Origin: Phycisphaerae bacterium
GTDB taxonomy: Bacteria; Planctomycetota; Phycisphaerae; Sedimentisphaerales; Anaerobacaceae
Assembly (NCBI GenBank): GCA_012744475.1
Contig: JAAYBV010000055.1
Location: 122,650 to 186,649, forward strand
Length of the DNA: 64,000 nucleotides
Direction: 5' to 3'
Shown piece by piece: positions 9,934 through 19,133 of the stretch. The notes beneath the pieces are model-generated. The model ran no database searches, was not told the origin of the DNA, and saw nothing but the letters and a program-made list of their open reading frames with translations. Positions within the stretch are counted from its first letter, which is position 1, and every line of letters begins with the position of its first letter. The translations under genes and the position numbers were made by a program.

Positions 9934-11745
9934 TCATCCCTTCAGCAGCAGGTTGATGTCGCGGATCATATCTCGCCTATCCTCCTCGGACAAGCGGGCG
10001 AGCCCGAGATTGTCGCCCCAGCCGTTCGTGACGCCGACCCCTGCGCCGACCTTGCGAGCCAGGTCGATCTGCACCGGCCACAGCGACTTGAACAGCCACG
10101 CACAAGGCTGCCAGGCCTTGTTTCCCAAGGCTGCCATGTAGCGGACCGGGCTCTGGCGGTAGAGCGGATGGCCGAGCAGCCGGTCGTAGCAATGGTCGCC
10201 TCCCTCGCCATCGCCCCAGAGGCAGAAGTTGCCCATCGAGCAGTCGCTGGCAAACAGGGCCTTGTCCGGCCCAAAAGAACGCACCGCCGCACGGAGGCCG
10301 CGCATCAGCTCGATGCCGCCGGGTGAGAGCGGGCCGCGACGGTCGGGATGGTAGTCGTAGCCCCACGCGGTGAAGGTCTCATCCAGCACGATGCCGTCCG
10401 GATCGAGCAGCTCCATCACCCAGCGGGCCTGCTGGATCAGGTGCTCGCGCCATTCGGGCGAGTTCACCGACATCTTCCAGGTCTTCTTGATCACGTCCGG
10501 CCCTTCCCAGCCGAAGCCGATAGGTTCGCCCGGTTCGTTCACCTGAATGAAATCCCGCATCTTCTCGAACAGCGGCGATCCCTCGTCGAGAATCGTATAG
10601 TGCAGGTAGATCGTCGGGTGCACACCCGCGCGACGCGTCGCCTCGACCCGGGCCTTCATCTTTTCCAGCGACATGGTGACCGGGCCTTTCGGATCGTTCG
10701 GCATCGCCGGCCACTCTTTGCGGTCGGGGTGAATGAAGTCGCCGTAGGACAGATAGTAACCGTGCTGGCTGGCCATGCCCACGTGGAACTCGCCGAAATG
10801 CTTCAGGTCCGCGTCGTAGCCACCCCCGCGAGGACCATCGGCTTCCACGCCCGAGAGGAAATCGTAGTAGTGAACGCGGAACTGTCGCGTCCAGTCGATG
10901 GGCGGGAAGTCCTCCTTGTGGGCAAACCGGTGGAATGCCGCCCACGCCTCGGAAGCGTCGCCCGAATGCAGAAACAGGTACGCCTTCATCTCAAAAGCCT
11001 GTCCGGGAGCGAGGCGTACGCGCCGGCCCATTCGCCAGGCGGTGCGCAAAGGGCCTTCCATCGCCTGGAAGAAGATCGGCTCGGTGGACGACGCGAAGAA
11101 GGCCACACGACAAGGCCCGCCATCGGCGAAGAGATCCACCACCGGCGCCAGCAACGACGCCTGCGTCGCCAGCCCACGTGGATCGCTGGCCTGCTGTTCG
11201 AGGTAGTGAACCAGGTAGCCGTCGGCTTTCACCGCCTGATGGCAGTCGTGCGCAGCCGGATTTTGCGTCATCCCTCGCGCCGTGATCGGCAGGTACATCT
11301 GCTGGTCGGTAGCAGATCGGCAGGGCCGGACGCCGCTGAGCAAACCCGCCAGCACCTCGCACGGACGATCGGATGTGTTCTTCAGTTCCAGAGTCGCTTC
11401 GAGAAGGTCTTCCCCGCCCCCGCCCGTCGAGCTGTGCAGGCAATGCGACAGGGACAACGTGACGGGTCCACACATCCCCTTGGGGTTACTCGCCGTCTGC
11501 AAGGGCGAATCATGGTTCGCCCCTGCCAGCCGACAGAATCCGTCGAGAAGGCCCACCGGCTCTTCGTGCACCAGGGGCCGGCCGTCCCAGGCGACACGGT
11601 CGAAGAGCCGGCTGTCTCCATGCCGGCGCCAGGTGACCGGTGGACGCGCGGGGGAATGCCGTTCTTCGCTGAAGAGGTTCCGTGTCGTGCCGAGCGCGCC
11701 GAGCAAGGCCGCTCCGTTGGCCGCGAGAAAATCGCGTCGCTTCAT
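9934..11745 (-). CDS. Tat-exported TIM-barrel glycoside-hydrolase-like protein
   Basis: 603 aa. It begins MKRRDFLAANG, a twin-arginine signal, at an ATG behind GGAAGGAG; the upstream part of the open frame is not expected to be translated. The N-terminal half is beta-rich (about residues 50-300), the C-terminal half looks like a TIM barrel with candidate acidic residues in DGIVLDETFTAWGYD and a later ASDCSMGNF strand end, a layout reminiscent of alpha-galactosidase-like clans. I cannot name a family with certainty. Residues about 73-82 are encoded by a palindromic repeat. Clustered with two DUF2961 genes and a beta-helix gene downstream, it probably belongs to the same glycan-processing set. 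Confidence 0.65.
   Translation of the reverse strand: MKRRDFLAANGAALLGALGTTRNLFSEERHSPARPPVTWRRHGDSRLFDRVAWDGRPLVHEEPVGLLDGFCRLAGANHDSPLQTASNPKGMCGPVTLSLSHCLHSSTGGGGEDLLEATLELKNTSDRPCEVLAGLLSGVRPCRSATDQQMYLPITARGMTQNPAAHDCHQAVKADGYLVHYLEQQASDPRGLATQASLLAPVVDLFADGGPCRVAFFASSTEPIFFQAMEGPLRTAWRMGRRVRLAPGQAFEMKAYLFLHSGDASEAWAAFHRFAHKEDFPPIDWTRQFRVHYYDFLSGVEADGPRGGGYDADLKHFGEFHVGMASQHGYYLSYGDFIHPDRKEWPAMPNDPKGPVTMSLEKMKARVEATRRAGVHPTIYLHYTILDEGSPLFEKMRDFIQVNEPGEPIGFGWEGPDVIKKTWKMSVNSPEWREHLIQQARWVMELLDPDGIVLDETFTAWGYDYHPDRRGPLSPGGIELMRGLRAAVRSFGPDKALFASDCSMGNFCLWGDGEGGDHCYDRLLGHPLYRQSPVRYMAALGNKAWQPCAWLFKSLWPVQIDLARKVGAGVGVTNGWGDNLGLARLSEEDRRDMIRDINLLLKG
11501..11527. repeat. Palindromic element inside the TIM-barrel hydrolase-like gene
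   Basis: GGGCGAATCATGGTTCGCCC at 11503-11522, an imperfect palindrome with 7-bp perfect arms, inserted in frame in the N-terminal domain. It encodes GANHDSPL on the minus strand, parallel to GAKHASPL in the DUF2961 gene. Confidence 0.7.
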
Positions 11746-11873
11746 CTTCTCAGCTCCTTCCAGACTGTCGTATGTATGCCCGCTACGCTGTGGAAGGCGG
11801 ACGCTGAGTATCGTACCACACCCGCACGACGACAGGTGCCAAAAATGCCTTTGCCCGGGAGAGAACTCGACCG

Positions 11874-11891
11874 TCCCGATGTCCATCGGGA
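11874..11891. repeat. Short palindrome TCCCGATG-CATCGGGA
   Basis: TCCCGATGTCCATCGGGA: 8-bp arms around a 2-base centre, in the gap between the genes ending at 12094 and starting at 11745 (both minus strand). A matching element CCCGATGAGCATCGGG is at 47024-47039, and a half copy near 3764. It appears to be a second dispersed palindrome family. Confidence 0.5.
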
Positions 11892-11963
11892 TCTATCGCC
11901 TGTCGCCATGAGAAGCGCTTGCCATGTCACGGACGAAGAAGGTCGTGCCGCCGGCAGCCACTT

Positions 11964-11991
11964 GCAGGGGCGAATCATCATTCGCTTCTGC
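11964..11991. repeat. Dispersed palindromic element (GGGGCGAATCATCATTCGC type)
   Basis: Copy of the GGGCGAA..TTCGCCC family with one degraded arm (TTCGCTTC), flanked by GCAG and CTGC. It lies in the 348-bp stretch 11746-12093, which holds no gene that I can support; the rest of the stretch contains the short palindrome at 11874 and the hairpin at 12019. Confidence 0.6.
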
Positions 11992-12018
11992 GCAGGCATC
12001 GTATGGCGAAGTGAAGCC

Positions 12019-12074
12019 GTCCGGCACCTTCTCTCGGCCCCTGCGTGATCGCGGCTCGAGAGAAGGCGCCGGAC
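12019..12074 (-). terminator. Long hairpin after the autotransporter gene
   Basis: Two 18-bp arms (12019-12036 and 12057-12074) pair fully on the minus-strand RNA with one G-U pair, around a 20-base loop. It begins 20 bp after the autotransporter stop at 12094. No T-tract follows, so it may act as a mRNA 3' stabiliser or a factor-dependent stop rather than a classical intrinsic terminator. Confidence 0.6.
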
Positions 12075-12093
12075 ATTCTGGATTTGCCCGTGG

Positions 12094-15000
12094 TTAGAAC
12101 TGGATTCTCACACCCGCCTGGAGTGTGTGGGCGTCGAATCCTGAGCCGAACTCGGCGTCGTACTGCGCCGAGAGCATCTTGGACTTGTCGATCCGCCAGT
12201 TCAAACCGGCCCCGACACTGAGGAGGTCGTCGACGACCGCTATTTCCGTGGTCCGGAACGAGGTGTCGGCACCCGCCAGTTGTGCGGTTTCGCTGGCCTC
12301 GTCACCGAAGTTGTGCCGCCAGGCGAGTTTCAACTGGGGCATCAGGTAGCTGCCATTGTCGAGCACCCATGTCTTGCGCAGACGCGTTCCCAGCTCGAAG
12401 GCCAGATTGTCCTCAGTATCGCTGCCGACGGACAGATTGGCCGCGCCGGCCCCGGTCTCCGTGTACGACTCGTGACGGAAGTGCGTGTAATTCAGGCCGG
12501 CATAGGGTTCCACGTCAAGGGACTTGTAGCGAAGCAGCTTGCCGATCTCCGGCGCAATCGAGAAGGTGTGTGCTTTGAAATCACCCTTGGCCTGGAGGGC
12601 AGCAAAATCCAAATCACGCACTTCGTCCACATCATGGTAGCCGTAGCCCACGGTCAGGCCGAGGTAGTAGTCATGGTTGAACCAGGTGCCGTAGAGTGAG
12701 GTCGACAGCGAATCCATATCCATCGCGGACAGGCTGTCGGCGCTGTCTACGTCTGTCCGGCCGTAGCCGATGGAGCCACCCACCAGCAGGCTCTCGCCGA
12801 TGAACCTTTCGGCGCCGAGCAGAGTGCCATACGTATCGTACTCGTACCCGACGACGTCTCCGTCATCATCGCGGTCGCCCCATCTTCCGTACCCCTGTGC
12901 AAAGCCCTGCCAGCCGCCATCGGATGACTCGCGGGCGACCGTCGGCGACAGCGATGCCAGCAAAGGCCCGGTCGTTTGTCCGTTGAGGCCGTCGCGGGTG
13001 GCCGCCCGAGCATCCTGCATGCGTCGGCTCAAGCTGTTGTTCACGCTGGAAGTGACGCTGGAAGCCAGGGTCGATACGGAAGCCCCAAGCTGGTTGGTCA
13101 TCTGGGCATACGCGCCAGCGATGTCGTCGGACGACTGGGCTTCGCCGATGACGTCCAGCAGAGCTTCGCTGGCGCTTTCGGCAAAGGCTTCGCTGTCGAG
13201 CATGGCGCCGAAGTTTCGGACGGTGCGCGATGCGCCGGTGAGGTAATCCACGTTGGGAGTGAAATCGACGCTCATCTCGACGATCTTGCCCGTGTCGTCC
13301 ACCAGTAGTGATGAGATCGTCGCCAGATCGGTATTCTCGATGAAATCGGCGAGGTTGGCGTCCGCCGCCTGATTGGCGCCGTCAACCTGAATGTGCCCTG
13401 CGCCTTCGAGCGTGACGATGTCATACGTGCCGTCCAGGGCATCGCCGACGGCCACAGCGACCACCTTGGCGCCGGTGACGAAATTGGCGTTGCTGTCGTC
13501 GGTGATGCGGATGCTGTCGTGATTGCCTTCCTCATCCACTTCGACGCTCAGCGTTGCGCCGGCGCCGAGCACGAAGTCCCCGCCGGAGACGGTAATCTCA
13601 CCCGGCGATTGACCCGGAGCGAGAACGCCGTTGGTGATCGTCAGACCGCCCTGGAAATCGCCGCTGCCGCCGAGGGAGGCGTCTGCATCGTTGACGGTCA
13701 CGGCGCCCATGACCGTGCCGTTGATGGTGCCGGCGCCCGCCAGAGTCACCGAACCGCCCAGCACGGCGTCTTCCTCGATCTCCACCGCGGCTCCATCGGA
13801 GACCTCGAGCGTCTGTCCGAACGCTTCACTGTCGCCAGTCAGGGTGACGCTGCCCTGCGCGACCGTCACATTGTTGGCGCCGCTGAGGGTTTCCACTTCT
13901 ACGCCGGCGTTGCCGGTCGTCAGACTGGCAGCTCCGCCGGAGGTGTCCAGCGTCCCGACAGCGACCGCACTGCCGGCGAACTCCACGTTCCCACTGACGT
14001 TCGCCTGTCGAATCGCTACGCCATTGGCGGCGGCCTGCACGGTCGCATTAGCCAGGGTGACCTGTGCGTTGCCGGTCGCCGTGGCGTTACCCAACGTCAG
14101 CGTCGAGTCGGCAACCGCCAACGTCGCGGTCTCATCCAGGTCGGCGTTGCTGGAGTTGATCGCCATCGTGCCGCCGCCGGTGACGTTCAACGTCTCGCCG
14201 GCGTCCACGCCCAACGCGCCGTCGACCTGAACCTGCGAGGAGGCTCCCACATCCAGCGTCGCGTCACCTTGTGGGTCGAGCGTCTGCACGGCAATCGTGT
14301 TGCCGGTCACCGCCACAGTCCCACTGACGGTTGCCGTCTCGATCTCGACCTCTTCCGCTGCCGCCTCGACCGTTGCATCGGTCAGCACGACCTGTGCGCC
14401 TCCCGTGGCGTTGGCGCTGCCCAGCGTCAGCGTCGAGTCGCTGACCGCCACCGTGGCCGTCTCATCCAGATCGACGTTGCTGGAGTTGATCGCCACCGTT
14501 CCGCCGCCGGCGACGTTCAGCGTTTGCCCGGCGCCGACATCCAAGTTGCCGTCAATCTGCATCTGAGCGTCCTGACTAACCTGAAGGGTGGCGTTGTCGG
14601 CGACCGTCAGCGTGTTGGCGGCTGGCACCACCACCGTCGACTCGCCGACGATCTCTACCGTCGCGTCTTCTTCAATCTGAACGTCCTTCTCGATCTCGAG
14701 AGTGCCGCCCTGGGAGGTGGCAATCGCGGCATCGCCCAGCGTCAGATCGTCGCCGTCCACCGTGCCCAGGTCCTCGAAGTACTCGTCCTGCGAGGCATAG
14801 GCATTCTCCGTCTTGACGATTGTTCCGGCGCCGGTGATATCGCTGATGTGCTGCGTAGGCGCGTCGACGATCAGCGTCGTTCCGGCGTTGGCGATGACGC
14901 CTCCGCCGGCCCCGCCGCTGGCCCAGATTTCCTCGCCGATCAGGTAGAGGGTCCCGCTGTCGAGAGCGATCGTGTTGCCCGCTTGGTTGTCGAGATCGCT

Positions 15001-17382
15001 GATCGACGTATTGCGTTGCCCTGTCTGGTTGATCGTGGCGTCGCCAGTGAACGTCGGGTCGTCGAGAGTCAGCAGGCCGTCGGTGCTGTTGAGGATTACA
15101 GTGGCATCGTCGTCAACCGAAACCGACGATGCAACCAGGCCGCTGGCGACCGCCTTCAATGCCGAGCCGTCCTTCAGTTCGATATCCACTGCGCCGAGGG
15201 AATCGGTGCCGCCGATCAGCGTACCGGAGTTCTCTATCGCATCGTCGAAGTAGAACTCCACGGCCCCGTTGAAGGCGGCAGTGGCGCCGTTGGCGATGGT
15301 AATGGCCTCGTCGGAACCGATATCGCCGTGGAGCGTCAGCGTTCCGGCGTTGACCGCCAGAGATTGCAGCGACATGTCCGAGTCAATCGTGTGCGTGCCG
15401 CCGGAGATCGTCACATCCAGCAGGTTCTCGAAGGTCCCGTCGAAATCGCTCGTACCGTTGCCGAGGGTCAGATTGTGGGCCTGGGCGTCGAGGGTCCCTG
15501 ACCCACTCAGCGCCTTGACCGTCTGGTCGGCCCCGAACTCGACGGTCCCATTCTCTCCGATCGCCAGAGGGGCGGTCGCGATCGCGTCTTGGGCATCCAG
15601 CGTGACGAGGCCTTCATAGACATTCAGTCCGCCGGTGAAAGTATTCGTGCCGCTGAGGATCAGCGTTCCTTCGCCGGTCTTGGTCAGGGTCCGAGCCCCG
15701 CCCGATTCACCGATGTCACCGGAGATCTCCAGCGTGAAGTAGTTGTCCGGCACGTCCAGCGCATCGACGGCCTCGGCTGGAACGTCGTCCTCCACCTCGG
15801 CATCCACCGTGACCACCGCCAGTTCCGTGTCGCCCACGAGCGTCACTGGACCGGAGATCTCGATGCTGGAACCGATCAATGTCACCGGGATCTCGCTGTC
15901 GTCTTCGAACCAGTCGTCCATCTCCACTTCCGTGAAGCCGGCAATGGCGAATTTCCCCTGCATTTCGACGTCATTGGCGATCTCGATGCTCTCCGTGCTG
16001 CCGTCCCAGGGATCGTCGTCCTCGTTCTTCCACTCGCCATCACCCTCGTCGTAGTAAACCTCCAACGGCATCCCGCCCACGATCACCTTGGAGGGATCCG
16101 CCGCGTCGCCGGTAATGGCGAACGTCCCGGTGCCCAGCCCGCTGCTTCCGGTCTGGTTGGAGTCCTCGACGATCAGGATGCCCCCGGCCATTTCCAGGCC
16201 GCCGGCGAAATCATTCTCCCGATTGTACACGACCACAAAGCTGCTGCCGGGGGCAATGAGAAGGCCGCCGTCCCCGGTGATCTTGTGTTCGATATCCACC
16301 TCGGCATACGCGGTCAGACTGTGTTGCACGCCGGCGCCGAGCAGCGTGATCGTCGAGGATGCGATATCGTGCTCGTCCAGCAATTCGAATTCGAACATCA
16401 GGTCGTCGCCGTCGGTGGGATTGCCGAGGACGAGATCCGCCGCCACAATGTCGCCGCCGCCGTTGTCGTAGCCCAGGACCAGGCTGTTCACAATCAGCAC
16501 ATCGGCCCCATCATCGCTTTCTTCACTGAGCCCTGCGCCGTATTGGCTTATGGATACGCCGCCCCCCAGAGAGATCTCGGAGGCGACGTGCGCCGCATCG
16601 AACGTCACGGTGTCCCCGTCTGGACCACCGACGTAGACGGTCTGGGTGGGGTTGAGCATCTCGTAGTCGTCATCCAGAGTGCCTGTCATGGCCAGCGTGC
16701 CGCCGTGCAGATGGATATCGCCCTCGCCGAGGGCGTTGCCCGTCGGATCTTCCCCCGGGTCGCCATCAAAGCCATCGAGCACCAACAGACCGTCGTTGAG
16801 AGTAACGTCGCCCGTGAAATCACTCATGAACTCCGATACGAAGACCGTCAGCGTGCCGGAGCCGTCCTTGGTCAAACCGCCGGTCCCGGTGATCGGGCCG
16901 TAGATGTACGTATCGCTGTCGCCGCCGACCTCCAGGTCGCCGTTCAGGGTGATCGTCTCGATGTAGTCCGGCGAGGCGCCGGCCAGCGCGATCGGAGCCG
17001 AATTGGCGAGCACGGACAGCCCGCCGACCGGAGCGGTCAGGTCCGTCGCCAGATCCAGCAGCGTGCCCTCCGTCGAATCGTTCACGATCGAGCCGGTCGT
17101 CAGGGTATACTCGCCGAGGATCAGCCACCGACTGCCTGACGCATCCTCGGTGAGTTCCAGTCCGGCAATTGTGGCATCGCCGTCGAAATGCACCAAGTAT
17201 GCCAGCGGCCCGAACTGCGCCGTGTCGGCGGCGCCGGGCGCTCCCGCGCTCCAGTAATCGGGGTTGCTCCATTGGTCTTCGCCCGCCCCGTTTCCGGTCC
17301 AGACCGTGATGGCGGCATTCACAGGAAAAGCGATCCACAACACCAGACTTATGATTGCCAGAGTCGCTCGTTGCTGGGTCAT
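12094..17382 (-). CDS. Giant autotransporter with beta-strand repeat passenger and C-terminal beta-barrel
   Basis: 1762 aa. A signal peptide starts at the ATG at 17382 (hydrophobic stretch IISLVLWIAFPVNAA), better than the TTG at 17409. Residues 25 to about 1330 are Gly/Asp/Thr-rich beta-helix passenger with autotransporter-associated repeats of the kind LTKDGSGTLTVFVSE and LTKTGEGTLILSGTNTFTGG. A helical linker follows, then a C-terminal autotransporter barrel of about 275 residues starting near WQGFAQGYGRWGD, with alternating strands and a final phenylalanine (HTLQAGVRIQF), the usual outer-membrane assembly signal. The passenger contains a long tandem duplication. It is probably a surface adhesin or matrix protein. 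It stands alone with a strong hairpin after it. A type V secretion protein implies a diderm envelope with BAM. Confidence 0.9.
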   Translation of the reverse strand: MTQQRATLAIISLVLWIAFPVNAAITVWTGNGAGEDQWSNPDYWSAGAPGAADTAQFGPLAYLVHFDGDATIAGLELTEDASGSRWLILGEYTLTTGSIVNDSTEGTLLDLATDLTAPVGGLSVLANSAPIALAGASPDYIETITLNGDLEVGGDSDTYIYGPITGTGGLTKDGSGTLTVFVSEFMSDFTGDVTLNDGLLVLDGFDGDPGEDPTGNALGEGDIHLHGGTLAMTGTLDDDYEMLNPTQTVYVGGPDGDTVTFDAAHVASEISLGGGVSISQYGAGLSEESDDGADVLIVNSLVLGYDNGGGDIVAADLVLGNPTDGDDLMFEFELLDEHDIASSTITLLGAGVQHSLTAYAEVDIEHKITGDGGLLIAPGSSFVVVYNRENDFAGGLEMAGGILIVEDSNQTGSSGLGTGTFAITGDAADPSKVIVGGMPLEVYYDEGDGEWKNEDDDPWDGSTESIEIANDVEMQGKFAIAGFTEVEMDDWFEDDSEIPVTLIGSSIEISGPVTLVGDTELAVVTVDAEVEDDVPAEAVDALDVPDNYFTLEISGDIGESGGARTLTKTGEGTLILSGTNTFTGGLNVYEGLVTLDAQDAIATAPLAIGENGTVEFGADQTVKALSGSGTLDAQAHNLTLGNGTSDFDGTFENLLDVTISGGTHTIDSDMSLQSLAVNAGTLTLHGDIGSDEAITIANGATAAFNGAVEFYFDDAIENSGTLIGGTDSLGAVDIELKDGSALKAVASGLVASSVSVDDDATVILNSTDGLLTLDDPTFTGDATINQTGQRNTSISDLDNQAGNTIALDSGTLYLIGEEIWASGGAGGGVIANAGTTLIVDAPTQHISDITGAGTIVKTENAYASQDEYFEDLGTVDGDDLTLGDAAIATSQGGTLEIEKDVQIEEDATVEIVGESTVVVPAANTLTVADNATLQVSQDAQMQIDGNLDVGAGQTLNVAGGGTVAINSSNVDLDETATVAVSDSTLTLGSANATGGAQVVLTDATVEAAAEEVEIETATVSGTVAVTGNTIAVQTLDPQGDATLDVGASSQVQVDGALGVDAGETLNVTGGGTMAINSSNADLDETATLAVADSTLTLGNATATGNAQVTLANATVQAAANGVAIRQANVSGNVEFAGSAVAVGTLDTSGGAASLTTGNAGVEVETLSGANNVTVAQGSVTLTGDSEAFGQTLEVSDGAAVEIEEDAVLGGSVTLAGAGTINGTVMGAVTVNDADASLGGSGDFQGGLTITNGVLAPGQSPGEITVSGGDFVLGAGATLSVEVDEEGNHDSIRITDDSNANFVTGAKVVAVAVGDALDGTYDIVTLEGAGHIQVDGANQAADANLADFIENTDLATISSLLVDDTGKIVEMSVDFTPNVDYLTGASRTVRNFGAMLDSEAFAESASEALLDVIGEAQSSDDIAGAYAQMTNQLGASVSTLASSVTSSVNNSLSRRMQDARAATRDGLNGQTTGPLLASLSPTVARESSDGGWQGFAQGYGRWGDRDDDGDVVGYEYDTYGTLLGAERFIGESLLVGGSIGYGRTDVDSADSLSAMDMDSLSTSLYGTWFNHDYYLGLTVGYGYHDVDEVRDLDFAALQAKGDFKAHTFSIAPEIGKLLRYKSLDVEPYAGLNYTHFRHESYTETGAGAANLSVGSDTEDNLAFELGTRLRKTWVLDNGSYLMPQLKLAWRHNFGDEASETAQLAGADTSFRTTEIAVVDDLLSVGAGLNWRIDKSKMLSAQYDAEFGSGFDAHTLQAGVRIQF
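14080..14560 (-). repeat. Tandem duplication inside the autotransporter passenger
   Basis: DNA at about 14080-14240 and about 14410-14560 is nearly the same, offset by 330 bp (110 codons). It encodes two copies of a unit containing VAINSSNVDLDETATVAVSD and MAINSSNADLDETATLAVAD, at about residues 940-1100. High nucleotide identity suggests a recent duplication or ongoing length variation. Confidence 0.8.
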
Positions 17383-17433
17383 TGCATGTGCTCCACAGTA
17401 AACAGACAATCGTTCGTTCTTGCCGATATTACA

Positions 17434-17464
17434 GCCTGCGGGGAATCCATTCCGCCCCTACGGC
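17434..17464. repeat. Dispersed palindromic element upstream of the autotransporter
   Basis: Imperfect palindrome GCGGGGAATCCATTCCGCCCC with outer flanks GCC and GGC, about 50 bp upstream of the autotransporter start, in the 350-bp stretch 17383-17732 that holds no supported gene. In this position it would lie in the 5' leader of the autotransporter mRNA. I could not identify a convincing promoter in the rest of the stretch. Confidence 0.55.
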
Positions 17465-17683
17465 ACATCCCTTTTCGGCCGCCACGCGACGAATTCTTGA
17501 AAAAAGAGAGGGGAAATTCTCCAACCATACGGCACGTGACAGGATCGACGAAGAGCAGAATCCTCAGGCCCGCCACAGCCGAGCGAACGTAGCAATACTG
17601 ATAATCGGGCCTGATTGTCGTTATCGGTCCCGTGCCAGTCGCAATATCCCTAGTGTGCAATGGTGAGCCGGAGTCCGGTGAAA

Positions 17684-17715
17684 TGTGCTGCGGCAAGGCG
17701 GAGCTTCGCAGCACA
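17684..17715 (-). terminator. Hairpin after the MATE gene
   Basis: Perfect 9-bp arms TGTGCTGCG and CGCAGCACA around a 14-base loop, 18 bp after the MATE stop at 17733, followed on the minus strand by a short TTT run. Plausible weak intrinsic terminator. Confidence 0.5.
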
Positions 17716-17732
17716 CAGGAGAAGCGACGCCA

Positions 17733-19091
17733 TCACGACGTTGAGACCTTGTGACAAGCGCGGCGGACCCAGAAGAAACCGAAGAAGCCCGCCAGGAGAT
17801 CCGTGAGCAAACGCCCGACGAAAACGCCGTGCACGTCTGCCAGACGGGCGCCGAGCCAGGACAGGGGAATCAGCAGGACCAGCACACGGATGCCGTTGAG
17901 CAGGGCCGAGGAGAGGGGCTTGTGCAGTCCCGTAAGAATGATGCCGGAATACCGGTGGACCTCCATCATGCCGTAACCGAACGACACGATGCGGACATAC
18001 GCAACCAGAGTGGCCACCACCTCGGCGTCCCGACTGAAGATCGAGGCCAGCCACGGCGCGCCAACGAAGAACACCAGCGCCACGCCGCCGCCGTAAATCA
18101 TGGCGAACCGCGTGGACAACGAAAGGGCCCGGCGGATGCGGTCCGGTCGCTCGGCACCGAGGTTCTGGCTGACAAAGGGAGCGAGGGACATGCCAAGCGC
18201 CATGGGGATGACGAACGCGAACATCTCGATCCGCTGGGCGGCGCCGATAGCCGCAACGGCCGCATGGCCGAAGCCGCTGAGTATCCGAGTGACCACCGTC
18301 GCGGAAACCGGCATGAGGATCATGCTCAGAATGCTCGGGACGCCCAGACGGAGAATGCTTCGGACGGACATGCCGTAAGCCGGCAGGCTCGACCTCTTCA
18401 GTACCAACAGGCGGTGTTTCACGTAGAGCAGGTGAAACAGCCACGCGGTGGACACGCCCTGTGCGATCACAGTCGCCAGCGCCGCGCCGCGGATGCCCAT
18501 GACGGGGAAACCGAGGTATCCGAACATCATGATCGGGTCCAGGACGACGTTCAGAATCGGGCCGGCCATCATGAAACGGCCGGCCGCGACGGAATCGCCC
18601 GCCGAGATCAACAGCCCGTTGCCCAGCATGGGCAAGGCCATGAGCGGGGCTCCCAGGTACCAGATGCCCATGTACTGGCGTACCAGAGGCAGAGCCACGG
18701 AGTCCGCTCCCAGAGCCCTGAATACAGGATTCATGCTCAGATAACCGATGACGGCCATTCCGGCGGCAACGCCGAGCGTCAATGCCAGACCGTGCGTGGT
18801 GATTCTCGCGGCATCAGGCCCGTCATGCCGGCCGACGGCGTGCGACATCAAGGTCGTGGTCCCTACGCCGAGACCGCCGGCCACGCAGGTCAGGAGCATG
18901 ACGACCGGAAACGTGAATCCCATGGCCGCCAGCGACAACGTCCCCAGTCGCGAGACGAACCATGTGTCCGTGAGGTTGTACGCGTTCATGGCGAACGTGC
19001 CGGCCAGCATGGGAAAGGCCATGCCGAACAGAGTCCGCTTGACGCTCCTTTGAACCAGAACACTCATGTGTTGCTTACCGTCGGGTGACAT
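17733..19091 (-). CDS. MATE family multidrug/toxin exporter
   Basis: 452 aa inner-membrane protein with about 12 hydrophobic segments in two halves. Typical MATE features: an N-terminal GMAFPMLAGTFAMNAYNLTDTWFVSRLG, then VGTTTLMSHAVGR in the first half and RIEMFAFVIPMALGMSLAPFVSQNLGAERPDR in the second. It would export cationic drugs or metabolites using a Na+ or H+ gradient. Start is 19091 or the in-frame ATG at 19067; neither has a strong ribosome site. It follows the GuaA-like gene by about 42 bp on the same strand, so the two may be co-transcribed from the promoter at 20167-20195. Confidence 0.93.
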   Translation of the reverse strand: MSPDGKQHMSVLVQRSVKRTLFGMAFPMLAGTFAMNAYNLTDTWFVSRLGTLSLAAMGFTFPVVMLLTCVAGGLGVGTTTLMSHAVGRHDGPDAARITTHGLALTLGVAAGMAVIGYLSMNPVFRALGADSVALPLVRQYMGIWYLGAPLMALPMLGNGLLISAGDSVAAGRFMMAGPILNVVLDPIMMFGYLGFPVMGIRGAALATVIAQGVSTAWLFHLLYVKHRLLVLKRSSLPAYGMSVRSILRLGVPSILSMILMPVSATVVTRILSGFGHAAVAAIGAAQRIEMFAFVIPMALGMSLAPFVSQNLGAERPDRIRRALSLSTRFAMIYGGGVALVFFVGAPWLASIFSRDAEVVATLVAYVRIVSFGYGMMEVHRYSGIILTGLHKPLSSALLNGIRVLVLLIPLSWLGARLADVHGVFVGRLLTDLLAGFFGFFWVRRACHKVSTS

Positions 19092-19133
19092 TGCCTGGCG
19101 CCGGGCTCCGACGCGGGCCGCGGGTAGCCGCCC

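Noticed and set aside
10348..12048. 566-residue plus-strand frame
   Set aside because: Antisense to the TIM-barrel gene and runs through palindromes; no ribosome site or domain.
13393..17139. Two long plus-strand frames across the autotransporter
   Set aside because: They mirror the repeat coding sequence on the other strand; composition is typical of antisense frames.
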